NCBI GenBank assembly: GCA_035633215.1
Contig: DASQFI010000016.1
Coordinates: forward strand, 62,001 to 126,000
Source of the DNA: DASQFI01 sp035633215
Lineage (GTDB): Bacteria; Acidobacteriota; Vicinamibacteria; Vicinamibacterales; SCN-69-37
Reading direction: 5' to 3'
DNA length: 64,000 bases
Both the position numbers and the translations under genes were made by a program. Below the pieces are notes generated by a model. That model was not told the DNA's origin. It saw nothing but the letters and a program-made list of their open reading frames with translations, and searched no databases. The stretch's first letter is position 1. Each line of letters begins with the position of its first letter. Below are positions 41,903 to 49,286 of the stretch, piece by piece.

Positions 41903-44556
41903 CCGGCGACTCGGCGCGGCGATGGTATCGCCGCCTGCTTCACCTGGCCCCTCCGCGGCTGCGTGCGCGGCACGGCGCCGAAATGGAAGAGGCCTTCCTA
42001 CATGCCTGGGGCGAGGCGCGCGGCGCCGGTCCACTCGCCGCCGCCGGTGTGTGGCTCCGGGCCGCCGGCGATCTGCTGATGGCCTCTCTTCGCGCGCTGA
42101 TCGGCTCGGGACAACGAGCCGGCGCGTTCCCATCCGAAAGGCGGTCCTGGATGCTCGGCACTGAACTCCGCTATGCCTTCCGATCGTTTCGCCGCCAACG
42201 CAGCGCGACGGCGCTCGTCGTCACGATGCTGACGCTCGGGATTGCCGCCAACATCGTCGTGTTCAGCCTGATCAATTCGCTGTTCCTGCGCCCGTTCCAG
42301 TTCGCCGAGCCCGATCGCCTCGTGTACTTCAACGAGAGAGCGCCACGCTGGAATCTCGAGCGTGTCGGCATCAACTATCCGGACTTCGTGCAGTGGCGCA
42401 AGGACGCCCGCGTGTTCGAGAGCCTTGCGCTGTATTCGGACACCAGCTTCAACCTCGCCGACGACCAGGGCGCGTTGCGCATCCTCGGCGGGCAACTCAC
42501 GTACGACTTCCTGACGGTGGTTGGCTTGCGGCCGATCGTCGGCCGGTTCTTCACGGCGGAGGAAGATCGACCGAATGCCGCGCGCGTCACGGTGATCTCC
42601 GAGCGCATGTGGCGCGATCGGTTCGGCGCGGACCCGAGCGCTGTCGGGAAGACGCTGCGCTTGAACGGCATCCCGCACGAGATCGTGGGCGTGTTGCCGC
42701 GCGCCGCGGAGTTTCCGTTCGAAGCCCTGGCGTGGGTGCCGCTCGCCGGAGATCCGAATCAGGAAGGCCAAAGCTACAGCTGGGACGGGATCGGGCGGCT
42801 CAAGCCGGGCGTCTCCGCGCAGGAAGCGGAGACCGACCTGCTTCGCGCGCATCAACCGATCTGGGAAACGAAGGACAAGGACAAGAACGTCTCACCGCTG
42901 GTGAGGCCCCTTCGAGAAGAACTGGTCCAGGACTTCGGAACGATCGCAACGGCGCTGTTTGCCGCGGTGACGCTGCTTCTGGCGATCGCGTGCGCCAACG
43001 TCGCGGCGGTGATGCTCGCGCGGGCGATTGCCCGCCGCCGCGAAATGGGCATCCGGCTGGCGGTCGGCGCCAACCGGCTGCGGCTCCTGCGGCAGCTCTT
43101 CGTCGAGAACGTCCTGCTCGCCATCTTCGGCGGCATCGCCGGCGTGGCGGTCGGACGCTGGGCGTTTCATCTGCTGGTCACGTCGGTCGGCGACGGGCTG
43201 CCTTACTGGGTCTCACCGGCGCTCGACGGCCGCATCGTCGCCTTTTCGGTGCTGCTGACCGTCGCGACGACCGTGTTGTTCGGGTGGGCGCCGGCGCTGC
43301 ACGCGGTGCGTGGCGACTTGCGCAGCGCGATGAACGACTCGGTCGGCGGAACGACCGCGTCGCCGGGTGGACGTCGCACGCTCACGTGGCTCGTGGCGGC
43401 GGAATTCACGATCGCTTCGATCCTCCTGGCGGGCGGAGGGCTGCTCTTCCGCGCCTTCGACCAGGTGCGGCACGTCAATCCCGGCTTCTCTGCCGATCAT
43501 GTCCTGACGTTCTCCGTCGCGCTGCCGTCGGCGAACTACAAGGATGGCCCAGCCCGCATCGCGTTCTGGGATCGACTGCTGGAGCGACTGCGGGCGACAC
43601 CCGGCGTCGAGGCCGCCTCCGTGATCACGTGTCCGCCGCTCTCGTGCCACTGGGGAAACTTCTATCGGATCGAGGGCCGGCCGCCGCTGAAGCCGGGCGA
43701 ATCCAACCCCGTGGTGCTCACCCGCGTCGCCAGCGACGGCTACTTCGAGTCGATGAAGATCCGGCTCAAGGCCGGCCGCTTCTTCACACCGGAGGACGGC
43801 CGTACCGGCAGCCCACAGGTCGTCATCGTCAACGAGAACTTCGTGCGGACCTTCTGGCCGACGGAAACGGACGTCATCGGGAAGCGGATCGCCTTCAACG
43901 GCCCGAAGAACCCATGGATGGACGTGATCGGCGTCACGGGCGAAGTCAAGCACTACGGGCTCGAACAGCCGATGCGTCCGGGCCTGTACTTCCCCGCGCA
44001 GATGCTGCCGGAGCGGACCGGCGGGATGGCGGTGATGATCCGTACGGCGGGCGACCCCGAAGCGTTCACGCCGACGGCACGATTGATCGTCCAGCAGCTC
44101 GATCCGACGCTTCCGCTTTACCGCATTCGGACGATGGAACAGGCGCTCGCGAGGTCGATGCAGACGCGCGCGGTGTACTCGTGGATGCTGGCCGTGTTCG
44201 CAGGTCTCGCGCTGGTGCTGGCGCTCGGCGGCACGTACGGCGTGACGTCGTACCTCGTGACCCAACGCACGCGGGAGATCGGCATCCGGATGGCGATGGG
44301 CGCCGGGGCGGCCGACATCGTCCGATCAATCCTGCGCGGCAGCCTGACGGCGATCGTGATCGGCATGGTGCTCGGCCTGGCTTCCGTCGTCGGCCTCGCG
44401 CGCCTGCTCGGCGACATGCTCTTCGGCGTGCCGCCGCACGATCCGTTGATTCATGCGACGGCGGCGGTCGCGCTGATCCTCGCGGCGATTTTGGCGAACT
44501 GGCTGCCGGCCAGACGGGCGGCACGTACAGATCCAATGGTGTCACTGAAGATCTGA
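41899..44556 (+). CDS. ADOP-type ABC permease (MacB/FtsX duplicated)
   Basis: An 885-residue permease of the acidobacterial duplicated type. An N-terminal cytoplasmic segment (YRRLLHLAPPRLRARHGAEM, about 1-75) precedes a MacB-like anchor, periplasmic domain, first FtsX block with AIARRREMGIRLAVGANRLR, a second anchor and periplasmic region (about 490-760), and a final block with QRTREIGIRMAMGAGAADI, ending WLPARRAARTDPMVSLKI. No adjacent ATPase gene is present. Regulated by the coupled PadR. The last codons (PMVSLKI) lie in a segment duplicated again at 46574-46597. Confidence 0.9.
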   Translation: MTGDSARRWYRRLLHLAPPRLRARHGAEMEEAFLHAWGEARGAGPLAAAGVWLRAAGDLLMASLRALIGSGQRAGAFPSERRSWMLGTELRYAFRSFRRQRSATALVVTMLTLGIAANIVVFSLINSLFLRPFQFAEPDRLVYFNERAPRWNLERVGINYPDFVQWRKDARVFESLALYSDTSFNLADDQGALRILGGQLTYDFLTVVGLRPIVGRFFTAEEDRPNAARVTVISERMWRDRFGADPSAVGKTLRLNGIPHEIVGVLPRAAEFPFEALAWVPLAGDPNQEGQSYSWDGIGRLKPGVSAQEAETDLLRAHQPIWETKDKDKNVSPLVRPLREELVQDFGTIATALFAAVTLLLAIACANVAAVMLARAIARRREMGIRLAVGANRLRLLRQLFVENVLLAIFGGIAGVAVGRWAFHLLVTSVGDGLPYWVSPALDGRIVAFSVLLTVATTVLFGWAPALHAVRGDLRSAMNDSVGGTTASPGGRRTLTWLVAAEFTIASILLAGGGLLFRAFDQVRHVNPGFSADHVLTFSVALPSANYKDGPARIAFWDRLLERLRATPGVEAASVITCPPLSCHWGNFYRIEGRPPLKPGESNPVVLTRVASDGYFESMKIRLKAGRFFTPEDGRTGSPQVVIVNENFVRTFWPTETDVIGKRIAFNGPKNPWMDVIGVTGEVKHYGLEQPMRPGLYFPAQMLPERTGGMAVMIRTAGDPEAFTPTARLIVQQLDPTLPLYRIRTMEQALARSMQTRAVYSWMLAVFAGLALVLALGGTYGVTSYLVTQRTREIGIRMAMGAGAADIVRSILRGSLTAIVIGMVLGLASVVGLARLLGDMLFGVPPHDPLIHATAAVALILAAILANWLPARRAARTDPMVSLKI

Positions 44557-44581
44557 AAAGCGTCTGTCTGTCGCCGGACCC

Positions 44582-44702
44582 ATTGATCGATCGCTCTATC
44601 GCGCTATTGAAAACCTTGCTTGTTGGCTTTGTCCAAGCGCGGGGCGGCAGCCCCCGCGAGGTTCTTCAATAGATCGATAGAGCGATAGATCGATCGATCA
44701 AT
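44582..44702. repeat. Tetranucleotide-armed inverted repeat, copy 3
   Basis: Complementary arms of 30 nt and 38 nt (the right has one extra 8-nt unit) from ATTG/ATCG/CTCT/ATCT tetranucleotides flank a GC-rich loop with AACCT/AGGTT extensions. The right arm and loop encode the C-terminus of the TlpA-like protein. Together with about 45 bp before it (from 44536), it matches 46574-46751. Confidence 0.85.
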
Positions 44703-45761
44703 AGATTTGGGTGTTCCATCCTTGATGCTCTTCTTGATCGCGCTCTCGAGATCCGCGATCGTGTCGCGGCCCCAGCCCTGCTTCCGGGTTTGGACAATAC
44801 CTTCCGTGTTGATGACGATGTAGGTCGGAAAGGAATTGACCTGGAACATGCGAATGACCTGGCGGTTCTGGTCGAGGTACTGCGGCCAGTCCATTTTGGT
44901 CTTGCTGATATAGTCGACCCACTTCTCGCGGTCACTGGCCGCGTCGGAGCTGATGCCGAGCATCTCGAAGGGCTCGTCCTTGAATTTCTTGTAGAGCCGG
45001 ACCAGATCGGGGGTGGCCGCCCGGCAGGGGCCGCACCAGGTGCCCCAGAAATCAAGCAGCACGGTCTTGCCGACGAGATCTTTGGAGCTGACGTAATCGC
45101 CTTCGAGCGAGGCGAACGCGTAGTCGGGCGCGAAGTCTTCGCGGCCGCGACGCGGATTCTCGATCATCTTCCGGGCGAGATCGATCTCGGGCGCCCGCAC
45201 GCCGCTGTCGATATAGGCCTGGAGCGCGGCAGCTCCTTCCGCGTCGCGGCTTTGCTTGAGCAGCACGATGCCGAGGTTGTACCAGGTGATGGCCGGCGCT
45301 TCGGGCAGGACCAGCGCCGACCGGAAGTCGGCTTCCGCGTCTCGGATCTCCTTGGCGGTGTTCTTGTCGGCCAGGCTGAACAGGGCCATCCCGCGCTGGT
45401 TCAGAAGCATGGCCTGGAGCTGGCGGTCGTCTGCGACGTGCTTCAGACCTTCGGCGCAGCTTTCCGCGCCGCTCTTGAACGCGCCCAGGCCTTGATAGGC
45501 GCGGCCGATTCCGTAGAACGCGGCCGCCGACGTCTTCTTCTGGATCGCGTTGGCCTGCTTGAAGGCGTCGAGCGCCTCCTCGAAACGCCGGGCCTTCAGC
45601 GCCGCCTCACCTTTCTGCATGGCGGCGGTGAATTTGGGATCGGGACTCGATTGATCCTGACGCGCCTGCGCCGGGCTCGTCAGAAGCGCGCCCAGGACTA
45701 CCGCTATGACTATCGATGGGACAAGTATCCGGCGAATGACCCGCGGATGCTCCCTAGCCAT
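44604..45761 (-). CDS. TPR-TlpA-like thioredoxin, exported
   Basis: A 385-residue protein. The signal peptide LVPSIVIAVVLGALLTSPAQA follows a basic start. Residues about 35-215 are TPR-like helical repeats (FEEALDAFKQANAIQKK, AAFYGIGRAYQGLGAF), and residues about 225-365 form a TlpA/ResA thioredoxin domain with the active site W-C-G-P-C in FWGTWCGPCRAATP. It is a periplasmic thiol-disulfide oxidoreductase, perhaps acting on cytochrome maturation or envelope proteins bound by the TPR part. ATG at 45761 with GAGG upstream is preferred to a TTG 12 bases earlier. The last ~30 residues (SIDRSIYRSIDLLKNL ...) are encoded by the inverted repeat 44582-44702 and are probably not part of the fold. Confidence 0.85.
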   Translation of the reverse strand: MAREHPRVIRRILVPSIVIAVVLGALLTSPAQARQDQSSPDPKFTAAMQKGEAALKARRFEEALDAFKQANAIQKKTSAAAFYGIGRAYQGLGAFKSGAESCAEGLKHVADDRQLQAMLLNQRGMALFSLADKNTAKEIRDAEADFRSALVLPEAPAITWYNLGIVLLKQSRDAEGAAALQAYIDSGVRAPEIDLARKMIENPRRGREDFAPDYAFASLEGDYVSSKDLVGKTVLLDFWGTWCGPCRAATPDLVRLYKKFKDEPFEMLGISSDAASDREKWVDYISKTKMDWPQYLDQNRQVIRMFQVNSFPTYIVINTEGIVQTRKQGWGRDTIADLESAIKKSIKDGTPKSIDRSIYRSIDLLKNLAGAAAPRLDKANKQGFQ

Positions 45762-45776
45762 CGGGCACCTCAAGGG

Positions 45777-45826
45777 AATCGATCTATCGGTTGATCGATT
45801 TATCGGTCAATTGGAAGAGAGCATCT
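45777..45826. repeat. Partial tetranucleotide repeat arm
   Basis: A single arm-like stretch (ATCGATCTATCGGTTGATCG ... TCAATTGG) lacks a facing arm. It is probably a decayed or partial member of the inverted-repeat family, upstream of the TlpA-like gene. Confidence 0.55.
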
Positions 45827-45860
45827 TGCGCCCTACTGCAAGGCCCGTCAAGGGGTTGTG

Positions 45861-46310
45861 TCAGGAGCCATGCTCTTGCGCGTCGAACTCGAACGTTTGA
45901 ACAAGCTGGATGTGGCCTGCGACTGCCGGCACGTTCCTCAAGGCAGCATCGAGCCGGTCATCTGCGGTAAGTGCGCGCGTGTTGAGTCGAACGGCCAGCG
46001 CGACGTACATCGAGTCGTACACCGTTCGCCCGGTGGCGTTCGCGAGCGCATATGCGTCGTCGGCGAGCGCTCGGCACGACACGGTCTCAACCGCGATCCG
46101 CCCCATGTCTGCGACGAGCTGCCGCCCTTCATCCGCGGCCAGCTCTTTGCGGCGGACCTTTTTCCAGATCGTGTTGGCCGTCTCGGCGAAGAGCAGATCG
46201 GGGGCAAGGTACTCGTGCGGCAGCGTGAGCAGCCGTCGTGCGGCGTCGCTGTGAATCTCCGGAACGAACCACTTGACCACGACGCTGGCGTCGATGACGA
46301 AGACGCTCAC
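45861..46310 (-). CDS. PIN-domain toxin (FitB/VapC-like)
   Basis: A 149-residue PIN-domain protein. MSVFVIDASVVVKWFVPE begins with the characteristic DASV motif (D7). E43 (LLFAETANTIW), D99 (TVYDSMYVALA) and D117 (ALTADDRL) complete the metal-binding acidic set, so the nuclease appears active. The start overlaps the antitoxin stop by 4 bases. Predicted to cleave RNA when freed from the antitoxin. It differs in sequence from the toxin at 3918 and belongs to the longer PIN subgroup. Confidence 0.9.
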   Translation of the reverse strand: MSVFVIDASVVVKWFVPEIHSDAARRLLTLPHEYLAPDLLFAETANTIWKKVRRKELAADEGRQLVADMGRIAVETVSCRALADDAYALANATGRTVYDSMYVALAVRLNTRALTADDRLDAALRNVPAVAGHIQLVQTFEFDAQEHGS

Positions 46311-46540
46311 CGGGTGTCACGGTCCTCGCGAATGAGCGCGGCGCTGTCTGACTGCGTCGATGCCCGCAGGCGCTTCAGCCAGTGGGCCGACAAGCGTCGC
46401 GTTTCGGCGAGGCGCCGGGCACTGGCATTGCGGAGCACGTTGTGGATTTCCGCTTGCAGCGACCGCCCGTGCGCCTTGGCGGCGGCCTTCAATCGCTTCA
46501 AGACCTCTTCATCCAGGTTTCGGACCAACAGGTTCGCCAT
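46307..46540 (-). CDS. FitA-like ribbon-helix-helix antitoxin
   Basis: A 77-residue protein. MANLLVRNLDEEVLKRLKAAAKAHGRSLQAEI is the typical FitA-like/Arc RHH domain (strand NLLVRNL, helices EEVLKRLKAAAKAHG and LQAEIHNVLRNA). The C-terminal part binds the PIN toxin. ATG at 46540 is the correct start; the open frame continuing upstream only translates the inverted repeat at 46621-46751. Coupled to the toxin by an ATGA overlap. A palindrome at 46559-46575 lies 18 bases upstream and is the likely operator. Confidence 0.85.
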   Translation of the reverse strand: MANLLVRNLDEEVLKRLKAAAKAHGRSLQAEIHNVLRNASARRLAETRRLSAHWLKRLRASTQSDSAALIREDRDTR

Positions 46541-46558
46541 CACATGACTCCCAAGACT

Positions 46559-46575
46559 GGTATCACAATGATACC
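46559..46575. promoter_or_regulatory. GGTATCA-CAA-TGATACC palindrome, FitAB-like operator
   Basis: A perfect 7-bp-arm inverted repeat with a 3-base centre just upstream of the antitoxin ATG. FitA-type RHH antitoxins bind such sites to repress their operon, so autoregulation is expected. Confidence 0.6.
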
Positions 46576-46751
46576 ACTGGTGTCGCTGAGGATCTGAAAG
46601 ACGCGGGTCTATCGCCGCATACATTGACCGATTGAACGATCGATCTATCGATCCATTGAAACCCTCGCGTGTCGCCTCAGTCAGCGCGCGGGGCAGCAGC
46701 CCCACCATGTCTTCAATAGATCGATAGATCGATCATTCAATCGATCAATGT
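46574..46751. repeat. Tetranucleotide-armed inverted repeat, copy 4, with ADOP-tail flank
   Basis: Arms 46621-46660 and 46712-46751 are complementary over 40 nt with three mismatches. The 45 bp before the left arm match the end of the ADOP gene (GGTGTC-CTGA-GATCTGAAA) at 44536-44581, including codons that read PLVSLRI-stop. The whole of 46574-46751 therefore corresponds to 44536-44702. Confidence 0.85.
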
Positions 46752-46770
46752 GTTTATCATTTCACTCCCC

Positions 46771-47139
46771 ATGTCGCTCGATCAGGTTCGCCAGTTCTGC
46801 CGCTCCCTGCCCGATGTCGCGGAGGACGTGAAGTGGGGCAACGACCTCGTGTTCACGGTCGGCGGCAGGATGTTCTGCGTCATCTGCCTCGAGCCGCCGC
46901 ACCAGGTCGCGTTCAAATGCACGTCTGACAGCTTTGCCACGCTCGTCGAACAGCCAGGGCTGATTCCCGCGCCCTACCTGGCCCGGGCGATGTGGGTGCA
47001 GGAGCGGGAGCTTGGCGCGGCCCTGGGGCACCGCCAACGGGACGCCTTGATCCGGACGTCGTACGAGCTCGTCAAGGCGAAGCTGCCGAAACGCCGAAGG
47101 GCGGCGGTAGCGGCGCGCCGACGCGCGCCGAAGCGGTGA
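46771..47139 (+). CDS. MmcQ/YjbR-like protein
   Basis: A 122-residue protein of the MmcQ/YjbR CyaY-like fold. SLDQVRQFCRSLPDVAEDVKWGNDLVFTVGGRMFCVI is the conserved N-terminal half, and KCTSDSFATLVEQPGLIPAPYLARAMWV matches the second half. The C-terminus KLPKRRRAAVAARRRAPKR is very basic. Members are proposed DNA-binding or double-wing proteins; the biochemical role is not established. ATG at 46771 is preferred over an upstream in-frame ATG at 46750, inside the inverted repeat. Confidence 0.85.
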   Translation: MSLDQVRQFCRSLPDVAEDVKWGNDLVFTVGGRMFCVICLEPPHQVAFKCTSDSFATLVEQPGLIPAPYLARAMWVQERELGAALGHRQRDALIRTSYELVKAKLPKRRRAAVAARRRAPKR

Positions 47140-47221
47140 CGCGGCGCGCCCCAACGCGAGACAAGCAACAACCGCGGTCCTATAATGATTGCGTCAGTAC
47201 CATATCGTAGCGGAGGCGCGA

Positions 47222-49252
47222 ATGCGGTCTGTGTGCGCGATCTGTCTCGGTCTAGCGGTATCCGCGGCCGGACTGTTGACGGCACAACAGCACATGTTCC
47301 GCACGGGCATCGACTACGTCCAGCTCGATGTCGTCGTGACGGACGGCGACGGCAAGGCTATTCGGGGCTTGACGAAAGCCGACTTCGAGATCATCGAACG
47401 CGGCCGTGTGCAGACGGTCGATGATGTGCAGTTCGTCGCGATTCCACCGGCACGCCGAACTCTCACCGACGTCACGACAACGGTGCCGACCATCGACGTC
47501 GGTACGAATTGGCATCCACCGACAGGGCGCCAGTGGGTTGTCGTCATCGACGACTTGCACATCCTTGAGCTGCACCTCCGCCAAACGAAGCAGGTCGTGC
47601 AGGAGTTGCTCGAGTCGCTGTCACCCGACGACCAGGTCGCCATCGTCTTTGTGGGGCGGTCGGATCTGAGTCAAGGCTTTACGAACGATCTGGGCGCGCA
47701 GATGCGAACGCTCGGTCGAATAAAGGACGCCCTCGGCTTCGCATGTGACGCGGCCAACGTTTGCGCCTCGACGATTCGAGCTCCCCCCTCCGAGAGCATG
47801 CCGAAACTGCCGACACCTCCGCCAGCCGCCGGCGTCGGCATTGGCCCCGGCGACCTCGTGGTGCCGCGCTTCGATGCGGGGCAGCGCGACCGGCATCGCT
47901 ATGCCCTCGCGACGGTCGAGGTCCTCAAGAACATCAGCACGGCCCTGGTCCGTTCGACCTATCCGCGCAAGGCGCTCGTGTATGTGAGCGAGGGTCTGAC
48001 TTACAGCCTCGAGAACACGTTCTACGCCGACTACCTGGACTTCTCTCGCGACATGGCGGATGCGAAAGAAATCTTCGACCAACTGCAGTTGGCGTTCGAC
48101 GTCGCGCGCCGCGCCGGCGTACCGGTGTACTCGATCGATCCGCGCGGATTACCGGACTGCACGTCGGTTCGAGGTGATTGCACCCTGCTGCCGTGGGAGA
48201 ACATCCGCGCTCAGATGAACAACATGCGTGCCCTGGCGAAAAACACTGGCGGCCTTGCGTTTGTCGGCGCATCGGACCTCACTCGATCGGTTCGTGCGCT
48301 GGTGGACGACAACAGCAGCTTCTACGTGATCGGCTACTATCCCCAACCGTTCGAGCGCGACGGAAAGTTTCACGACGTGAGCGTCGTGGTGAAACGGCCG
48401 GGTGCCCATGTGCGGGCTCGCGCCGGGTACACGCCGCCGAAGCCTGCCCCGTCGGCTGCAGAGGCTCGGCAGATGCTCGACGACGCGCTCGGAGCCGCCC
48501 TGCCAGCCTCGGGTCTGACCCTCCGCGCGATGGTCGCACCGGGGCTGCACGGCATGAAGACCGTGGTTACGATCGAGGTCGCCTATCCCGTACCGCTCGA
48601 CGGATCGAGCGTTGCGGACGATCTACACGTCGGTATGCTCGCGCTCGACCACGACGGCAAGCCGAAAGCTTCGGTGCGTCGCGCGTTCCATTTCACTGGG
48701 TCGCCGAGAGGGGCGTCGGAGATTACCTACGCAATCAACGATGTGATCGAATTGCCGAGTCAACCGCTCATCTTGCGGGTGGCGGTAGCGAGCCAGGCAC
48801 TGGGTCAATCGGGAGCCATTCACCTCCCCGTTGAGCCGATCGACCACGCGCGCGACGAACTGCAAGTGGGGGCCGTGGTGATCGGGATCGACGGACCGCC
48901 ACGTCAAGCGGCCGTGCCGCCCGGTGCTCTCAAGGATCTGGTCCCGTTCCAGCCAACGACCGCGAGGATATTTGCCCCCACCGATACGTTGCGTGTATTC
49001 GTGCCCCTCTTCTGGGCGTCCAAGGAACGGTCCGTCACGGTGACGTTGTCGATTACTCGCGGAAATGATGTTGTCGCGGTGCGACAGGGACAGGCCCTCG
49101 CTGTTCCAGACAGCGGCAGCCATCGGCAGAGTTCGGTCGTCGACACGCTGCCGCTCACAGGACTGCAAACGGGTCGTTACCTGCTCGAGGTCGAAGCGCG
49201 CCTCGGCAGCGGTCAGACGGCGAAACGCGCTATTGCGATTGAGATTCGTTAG
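47222..49252 (+). CDS. Exported acidobacterial VWFA-related protein
   Basis: A 676-residue protein. The signal peptide is CAICLGLAVSAAGLLTA. Residues about 25-70 hold the family N-terminal segment (DYVQLDVVVTDGDGKAIRGL TKADFEIIE, which precedes the VWA-like domain), and VVVIDDLHILELHLRQTKQVV plus SPDDQVAIVFVG give the VWA-type fold. The DxSxS metal motif is not evident in the segment VIDDLHIL, so MIDAS metal binding may be lost. The C-terminal half is beta-rich with DLHVGMLALDHDGKP. This is the VWFA-related family expanded in Acidobacteria, whose function is not established. ATG at 47222 gives a cleaner signal peptide than the upstream start. Confidence 0.82.
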   Translation: MRSVCAICLGLAVSAAGLLTAQQHMFRTGIDYVQLDVVVTDGDGKAIRGLTKADFEIIERGRVQTVDDVQFVAIPPARRTLTDVTTTVPTIDVGTNWHPPTGRQWVVVIDDLHILELHLRQTKQVVQELLESLSPDDQVAIVFVGRSDLSQGFTNDLGAQMRTLGRIKDALGFACDAANVCASTIRAPPSESMPKLPTPPPAAGVGIGPGDLVVPRFDAGQRDRHRYALATVEVLKNISTALVRSTYPRKALVYVSEGLTYSLENTFYADYLDFSRDMADAKEIFDQLQLAFDVARRAGVPVYSIDPRGLPDCTSVRGDCTLLPWENIRAQMNNMRALAKNTGGLAFVGASDLTRSVRALVDDNSSFYVIGYYPQPFERDGKFHDVSVVVKRPGAHVRARAGYTPPKPAPSAAEARQMLDDALGAALPASGLTLRAMVAPGLHGMKTVVTIEVAYPVPLDGSSVADDLHVGMLALDHDGKPKASVRRAFHFTGSPRGASEITYAINDVIELPSQPLILRVAVASQALGQSGAIHLPVEPIDHARDELQVGAVVIGIDGPPRQAAVPPGALKDLVPFQPTTARIFAPTDTLRVFVPLFWASKERSVTVTLSITRGNDVVAVRQGQALAVPDSGSHRQSSVVDTLPLTGLQTGRYLLEVEARLGSGQTAKRAIAIEIR

Positions 49253-49286
49253 GACGCGAGCTGTTCCCATTCCTGACACGCCGCAG

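Noticed and set aside
46541..46708. Upstream extension of the FitA-like antitoxin
   Set aside because: It translates only the inverted repeat and the operator palindrome; the RHH domain begins at 46540.
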